DNA of 9,406 nt, from positions 1 to 9,406 of the forward strand of contig JAMBLH010000056.1 in the NCBI GenBank assembly GCA_023336875.1, read 5' to 3'. Positions 5,986 through 9,406 of this stretch are shown piece by piece. The translations under genes were made by a program, and so were the position numbers. Each line of letters opens with the position of its first letter. Within the stretch, counting starts at the first letter, position 1. The DNA is from Actinomycetes bacterium. Lineage in GTDB: Bacteria; Actinomycetota; Acidimicrobiia; Spongiisociales; UBA5794. The notes below the pieces were generated by a model that saw only the letters and a program-made list of their open reading frames with translations, had not been told where the DNA came from and did not search any database.

Positions 5986-7512
5986 ATGGAACAGATGCTG
6001 AGTCTGCTCATCCCAGGGCTGGTTGTCACCGCGATCTTCCTCGGGGGACTTCTTATCGGACGACGGCTCGTGAAAGTCCCGCCAGCACCTGATGAACTCA
6101 TTGGCGACGCCCGAATCGACGCTCAACGAATTCTCGCCCGGGCTGAGGAGGATGCACGAACTCTGGCCGAGACGTACAGGGATCGCGAGGACGCAACACT
6201 CGAGCATCGCCGCGTAGAGATAGATACGAAGGACGCAACGCTCGAACAGAGAGAAGCGACACTCGAACAGCGGGCCGCAAATCTGGCACAACGCGAGGAA
6301 CTTCTGATCGACTCGGAGCGGGCAGCCAAGGAGGTCGCCCTCGAGGCGGCAAGGTCCCAGGAGGACGCACGCCTCGAGCTCGAGGCTCTCGCAGGATTCG
6401 ACTCGCGGGCCGCAAAAGAAGACCTTCTCGAGAAGGTCGAGGATGAGGCGAGACGTGACGCCATGGTGCTTGTGCGCGATGTCGAAACTAGGGCCAGAGA
6501 GGAAGCGTCCCGAAGGTCCCGCAGAATTCTTGCAACCGTGATCCAGCGGGTTGCCTCAGAAGTTGTTTCAGAGACGACGACATCTGTAGTGCCGCTGCCA
6601 TCTGACGATATGAAGGGCCGAATCATCGGACGTGACGGACGCAACATTCGAACCTTCGAATCCGTTGCCGGTGTTGACCTCATCGTCGATGACACACCCG
6701 AGTCCGTGTCGGTGTCGACGTTCGACCCCGTGCGACGCGAGGTGGCGCGTTTGGCGCTGACCCGTCTTGTGGAAGATGGTCGGATTCACCCCACATCGAT
6801 CGAGGAGGCGTACGAGAAGGCGAAGGATGAGGTCGAGCAATCGATCAAGGACTCCGGTGAGTGGGCAATGCTCGAGGTTGGTCTCACTCGCATACACCCG
6901 GAGCTCGTTACGTTGCTCGGTCGACTCAAGTATCGATCGAGCTATGGACAGAATGTACTCAATCACCTTGTGGAGTCGGCCCACATCGGTGGGATGTTGG
7001 CCGCGGAGCTCGGTATCGATGAAGTCGAGGTCAAGCGCGCCGCTTTTCTCCACGACATCGGGAAGGCGGTAAGCCATGAGGTGGGGGGCTCACACGCTCT
7101 TATCGGTGCAGAGATCGCTCGCCGCTTCGGTGAGGACGCTGCGATCGTGCACGCCATTGAAGCGCATCACAATGAGGTTGAACCCAGGACATTGACGGCA
7201 GTGCTTGTACAAGCGGCCGACGCGGTGTCGGCCGCTCGACCAGGTGCAAGACGCGAAGCGCTGGACTCGTACGTGCGGCGGCTTGAACGCCTCGAGACCA
7301 TTGCGATGGAATTCGATGGCGTCGAGAGGGCGTTCGCGCTACAGGCAGGCCGTGAGGTTCGCGTCATTGTCGATCCCGGCACGCTCGACGACATGGCATC
7401 AAAGTCCCTGGCAAGGTCCATAGCGAAAAGACTCGAACAGGACCTACAGTATCCGGGCCAAATCGAGGTCACGGTCATTCGTGAGTACCGAGCGAAGGAC
7501 TATGCCCGTTAG
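5986..7512 (+). CDS. rny: Ribonuclease Y, membrane-anchored endoribonuclease
   Basis: RNase Y starts decay and processing of many mRNAs from the inner face of the membrane. The 508-residue product shows the full domain order: an N-terminal membrane segment (about 4-24, MLSLLIPGLVVTAIFLGGLLIG), a long coiled coil (about 35-190), a KH RNA-binding domain with KGRIIGRDGRN (210-220), and an HD hydrolase domain with FLHDIGKA (H356, D357), GGSHALIGAE (H370) and IEAHHNEVEP (H394, H395). The QAADAVSAARPGARRE block and the ending YPGQIEVTVIREYRAKDYAR are highly typical of the family. Length is normal and the catalytic set is complete. The start at 5986 is supported by a ribosome-binding site. miaB follows after 21 bases, so they probably share a transcript. 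The leader contains a strong hairpin that may affect expression. Presence of rny rather than reliance on RNase E alone is uneven across actinobacteria. Confidence 0.97.
   Translation: MEQMLSLLIPGLVVTAIFLGGLLIGRRLVKVPPAPDELIGDARIDAQRILARAEEDARTLAETYRDREDATLEHRRVEIDTKDATLEQREATLEQRAANLAQREELLIDSERAAKEVALEAARSQEDARLELEALAGFDSRAAKEDLLEKVEDEARRDAMVLVRDVETRAREEASRRSRRILATVIQRVASEVVSETTTSVVPLPSDDMKGRIIGRDGRNIRTFESVAGVDLIVDDTPESVSVSTFDPVRREVARLALTRLVEDGRIHPTSIEEAYEKAKDEVEQSIKDSGEWAMLEVGLTRIHPELVTLLGRLKYRSSYGQNVLNHLVESAHIGGMLAAELGIDEVEVKRAAFLHDIGKAVSHEVGGSHALIGAEIARRFGEDAAIVHAIEAHHNEVEPRTLTAVLVQAADAVSAARPGARREALDSYVRRLERLETIAMEFDGVERAFALQAGREVRVIVDPGTLDDMASKSLARSIAKRLEQDLQYPGQIEVTVIREYRAKDYAR
6193..6297 (+). 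repeat. In-register heptad repeats in the RNase Y coiled coil
   Basis: Residues 70-104 of RNase Y form five consecutive 7-residue units starting at 70, 77, 84, 91 and 98. Four are close copies of ATLEQRE (ATLEHRR, ATLEQRE, ATLEQRA, ANLAQRE); the second (VEIDTKD) has diverged. The near-identity extends to the DNA, where GACGCAAC-CTCGA occurs at two places. This points to recent growth or shrinkage of the coiled coil by duplication of 21-base units. Confidence 0.7.
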
Positions 7513-7533
7513 GGCAGGAAAAAATGGGGCAGC

Positions 7534-8922
7534 ATGACCCAGGTCACGGCGCTCGGGATGCCGGGCATCAAAGAGGTAAGACCTCGCACGCGTGAGGGCC
7601 AGCGCTTCTTCATCCGGACCTTCGGTTGCCAGATGAATGCGCACGACACGGAACGTATTGCGGGTCTCCTGGAGAGTGATGGCATGAGAGCTGTCGATTC
7701 CGCCGAAGCAGCTGATCTGATAGTGCTCAATACCTGCACGATCAGGGAGAACGCAGACACCAAGCTCTACGGCTACCTCGGATCTCTCAAACGGTTCAAG
7801 ATCGAGAACCCGGATCTCAGAATCGCGGTTGGTGGGTGTGCTGCGCAAAAAGATCGAGACATGATCCAGGAGCGGGCCGGCTGGGTTGACGTCGTGTTCG
7901 GAACTCACAACGTACATCGCGTGATCGACCTCCTGGATCACGCTGAGGAGTGGGGCCCCATCACGGAGATATGGGACGAGACCAGGACCGTGACCGACAT
8001 CCCAAGCGGTTTACCCGTTCTTCGCGAGTCGGATCATTCCGCATGGGTCACGATCACGATCGGATGCAACAATTCGTGCACCTTCTGCATCGTTCCGATC
8101 GTTCGGGGCCGAGAAATCTCCCGAAGGCCAGGGGACGTCATCAGAGAGATCGAGGCACTTGCAAGCACCGGTGTGAAGGAGATCACACTCCTCGGACAGA
8201 ACGTGAACTCGTATGGCAGAGATCTCGATTTGAACGGTCATAAACCATTGTTTTCAGACCTGCTGAGGCGCGTCGGGGAGGTAGCCGGCATCGAGCGCAT
8301 CCGCTACACGAGCCCACATCCCAAGGATTTCAGGGAGGATGTGGCGTTGGCGATGGCCGAGACCGAGGCGGTCTGCGAACAGATCCACTTTCCCCTGCAA
8401 TCAGGTTCGGACCGAGTGCTGGCTGCAATGCATCGCGGCTATACGGCTGAACGGTTCCTTGAAAAACTTGAGATGATGCGCTCCATAGTCAAAGACCTTG
8501 CGGCATCAACGGACGTCATCGTCGGCTTCCCAGGCGAGACAGAAGAGGACTTCGAAGCAACGTTGGCCGTTGTCGAGGCTGCGAGGTTCGACAACGCGTT
8601 CATGTTCCAATTCTCTCCACGGCCAGGAACTCCCGCTGCTGAGATGCAGCACCAGGTTGACCGGGACACCATCCAGCAGCGTTTCGACCGTCTGGTTGCG
8701 CTCCAGAATCGCATCACGTTTGAAAGGAACCAGGAACAGGTCGGCACGATATCTGAAGTGATGGTTGAGGGACCGTCGAAGCGTGACGGCTCTGTTGCTG
8801 CGACGAGGACGCGTGGCAACCGCCTCGTCCACGTGGTGGGTACATGGGAGCCGGGTACCATGTACAACGTCGAGATCACGAGAGCGGCACCGCACTATCT
8901 CGACGGGAGCACGGTCTCCTGA
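7534..8922 (+). CDS. miaB: tRNA-2-methylthio-N6-dimethylallyladenosine synthase MiaB
   Basis: MiaB is a radical-SAM methylthiotransferase that converts i6A at tRNA position 37 to ms2i6A, which steadies codon-anticodon pairing. The 462 residues show the UPF0004 domain with RTFGCQMNAHDTER (C32), NTCTIRENA (C68) and GGCAAQ (C102), the radical-SAM core with IGCNNSCTFCIVPIVRGRE (C178, C182, C185), and a C-terminal TRAM domain from about residue 385. GCQMN and CIVPIVRGRE are specific to MiaB as against RimO. All six cluster cysteines are present. ATG 7534 follows rny by 21 bases. Its ribosome-binding site is modest (ATGGGG 4 bases upstream, or AGGA 14 bases upstream), and M9 at 7558 is a possible alternative start just ahead of the conserved part. 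The next gene, miaA, makes its substrate, and their coding regions overlap. Confidence 0.97.
   Translation: MTQVTALGMPGIKEVRPRTREGQRFFIRTFGCQMNAHDTERIAGLLESDGMRAVDSAEAADLIVLNTCTIRENADTKLYGYLGSLKRFKIENPDLRIAVGGCAAQKDRDMIQERAGWVDVVFGTHNVHRVIDLLDHAEEWGPITEIWDETRTVTDIPSGLPVLRESDHSAWVTITIGCNNSCTFCIVPIVRGREISRRPGDVIREIEALASTGVKEITLLGQNVNSYGRDLDLNGHKPLFSDLLRRVGEVAGIERIRYTSPHPKDFREDVALAMAETEAVCEQIHFPLQSGSDRVLAAMHRGYTAERFLEKLEMMRSIVKDLAASTDVIVGFPGETEEDFEATLAVVEAARFDNAFMFQFSPRPGTPAAEMQHQVDRDTIQQRFDRLVALQNRITFERNQEQVGTISEVMVEGPSKRDGSVAATRTRGNRLVHVVGTWEPGTMYNVEITRAAPHYLDGSTVS
8905..8909 (+). promoter_or_regulatory. Ribosome-binding site favouring a CTG start for miaA
   Basis: GGGAG lies inside the last codons of miaB, 9 bases before the CTG at 8919. 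This is a workable distance and supports initiation at that unusual codon. The upstream ATG at 8844 has only GGTGGG 3 bases before it, which is too close for normal use. Confidence 0.45.
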
Positions 8923-9406
8923 ACGTTGTAGCAATCCTTGGACCGACCGCGACTGGGAAGTCCTCGATTGCCGAGAATGCCGCCAAGCTGTTCGGGGCTT
9001 CGATCCTGTCGGTTGACTCCATGCAGGTGTACCGGGGAATGGATGTGGGCACTGCCAAACCGTCGGTGGAGGTTCGGGAACAGATCAGTCATCACATGAT
9101 CGACATTGCTGATCCAAGCGACGAATTCTCCGTGATGGAATTTCAGAAACGCGGCCGCGACGTACTTCTGGCAGCACGGAGCCGTGGTGAGCGGATTCTG
9201 ATCGTCGGAGGATCGGGGCTTCACTTTCGGTCTCTCGTGGATCCGATGACGTTCGAGCCGACCGACTCAGAGATTCGGGAAGAGCTCGAGGCAGTGCCAC
9301 TGGAGAGACTGCGATCCACGTTGCTTGGCATCGACGCTGAAGCGTCCAACGTAGTCGATGTTCAGAATGCCCGTCGGGTCGTGAGGGCCGTCGAGATCTG
9401 GCAGAT
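8919..9406 (+). CDS. miaA: tRNA dimethylallyltransferase MiaA, N-terminal part, cut by the window end
   Basis: MiaA transfers a dimethylallyl group to N6 of A37 in tRNAs reading codons that begin with U, giving i6A for MiaB. The 162 complete codons visible are about half of the usual ~300 residues. Counting from CTG 8919 they show the P-loop-like GPTATGKS (8-15), VDSMQVYRGMDVGTAKP (32-48) with the conserved Asp D33, HHMIDIADPSDEFSVMEFQ, VGGSGLHFRSL and the NARRVVRAVEI helix near the edge. The start is uncertain. CTG 8919 gives the 4-base overlap CTGA with the miaB stop and places the P-loop at the usual distance. The only other in-frame start is ATG 8844, which adds 25 residues and overlaps miaB by 79 bases. 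The next in-frame ATG (9021) would delete the P-loop and D33. I prefer CTG, but gene callers that disallow it will choose 8844. Confidence 0.93.
   Translation, partial: MNVVAILGPTATGKSSIAENAAKLFGASILSVDSMQVYRGMDVGTAKPSVEVREQISHHMIDIADPSDEFSVMEFQKRGRDVLLAARSRGERILIVGGSGLHFRSLVDPMTFEPTDSEIREELEAVPLERLRSTLLGIDAEASNVVDVQNARRVVRAVEIWQ

Overview
The window looks like a core chromosomal segment of an uncultured or little-studied actinobacterium (Actinomycetota), moderately GC-rich. I favour a deep lineage such as Acidimicrobiia, but this is inference from gene content. The evidence is a Gram-positive/actinobacterial-type LexA box (CGAAC-N4-GTTCG) before recA, a PafBC-like second promoter there, two start codons placed directly behind TANNNT -10 elements with no ribosome-binding site (leaderless style), and the gene order rimO-cinA-thpR-recA-rny-miaB-miaA. 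All genes are on the + strand and tightly packed. I see no mobile elements, CRISPR, tRNA or rRNA.

Layout: (1) 40-1382, a small predicted coiled-coil protein of unknown function, overlapping by one base a PHP-family phosphoesterase that resembles HisK/HisJ histidinol-phosphatase. (2) 1453-4543, an apparent operon of rimO (ribosomal protein S12 methylthiotransferase), cinA (MoaB-like plus PncC domains) and thpR (RNA 2',3'-cyclic phosphodiesterase), joined by 4-base ATGA and GTGA overlaps. (3) 4544-4693, a 150-base control region holding the LexA box and two candidate promoters, driving recA (4694-5764). (4) 5765-5985, a noncoding stretch with a strong 10-bp hairpin, ahead of rny (RNase Y). (5) rny, miaB and the first half of miaA, which runs off the right edge.

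The genes fall into DNA damage response (recA), RNA decay and processing (rny, thpR), nucleotide repair (the cinA C-terminal domain), and translation quality through modification of the ribosome (rimO) and of tRNA position 37 (miaA makes i6A, miaB turns it into ms2i6A). Two paralogous radical-SAM methylthiotransferases lie on either side of recA-rny. Two genes often found in this neighbourhood, pgsA (next to cinA) and recX (after recA), are absent here.

I found no previously undescribed multi-gene system. The points most worth checking are regulatory: the two-part recA control region, the structured leader of rny, the miaA start (non-canonical CTG with a stop/start overlap, or a longer ATG form overlapping miaB), the leaderless starts, and the unknown small protein paired with the PHP enzyme.
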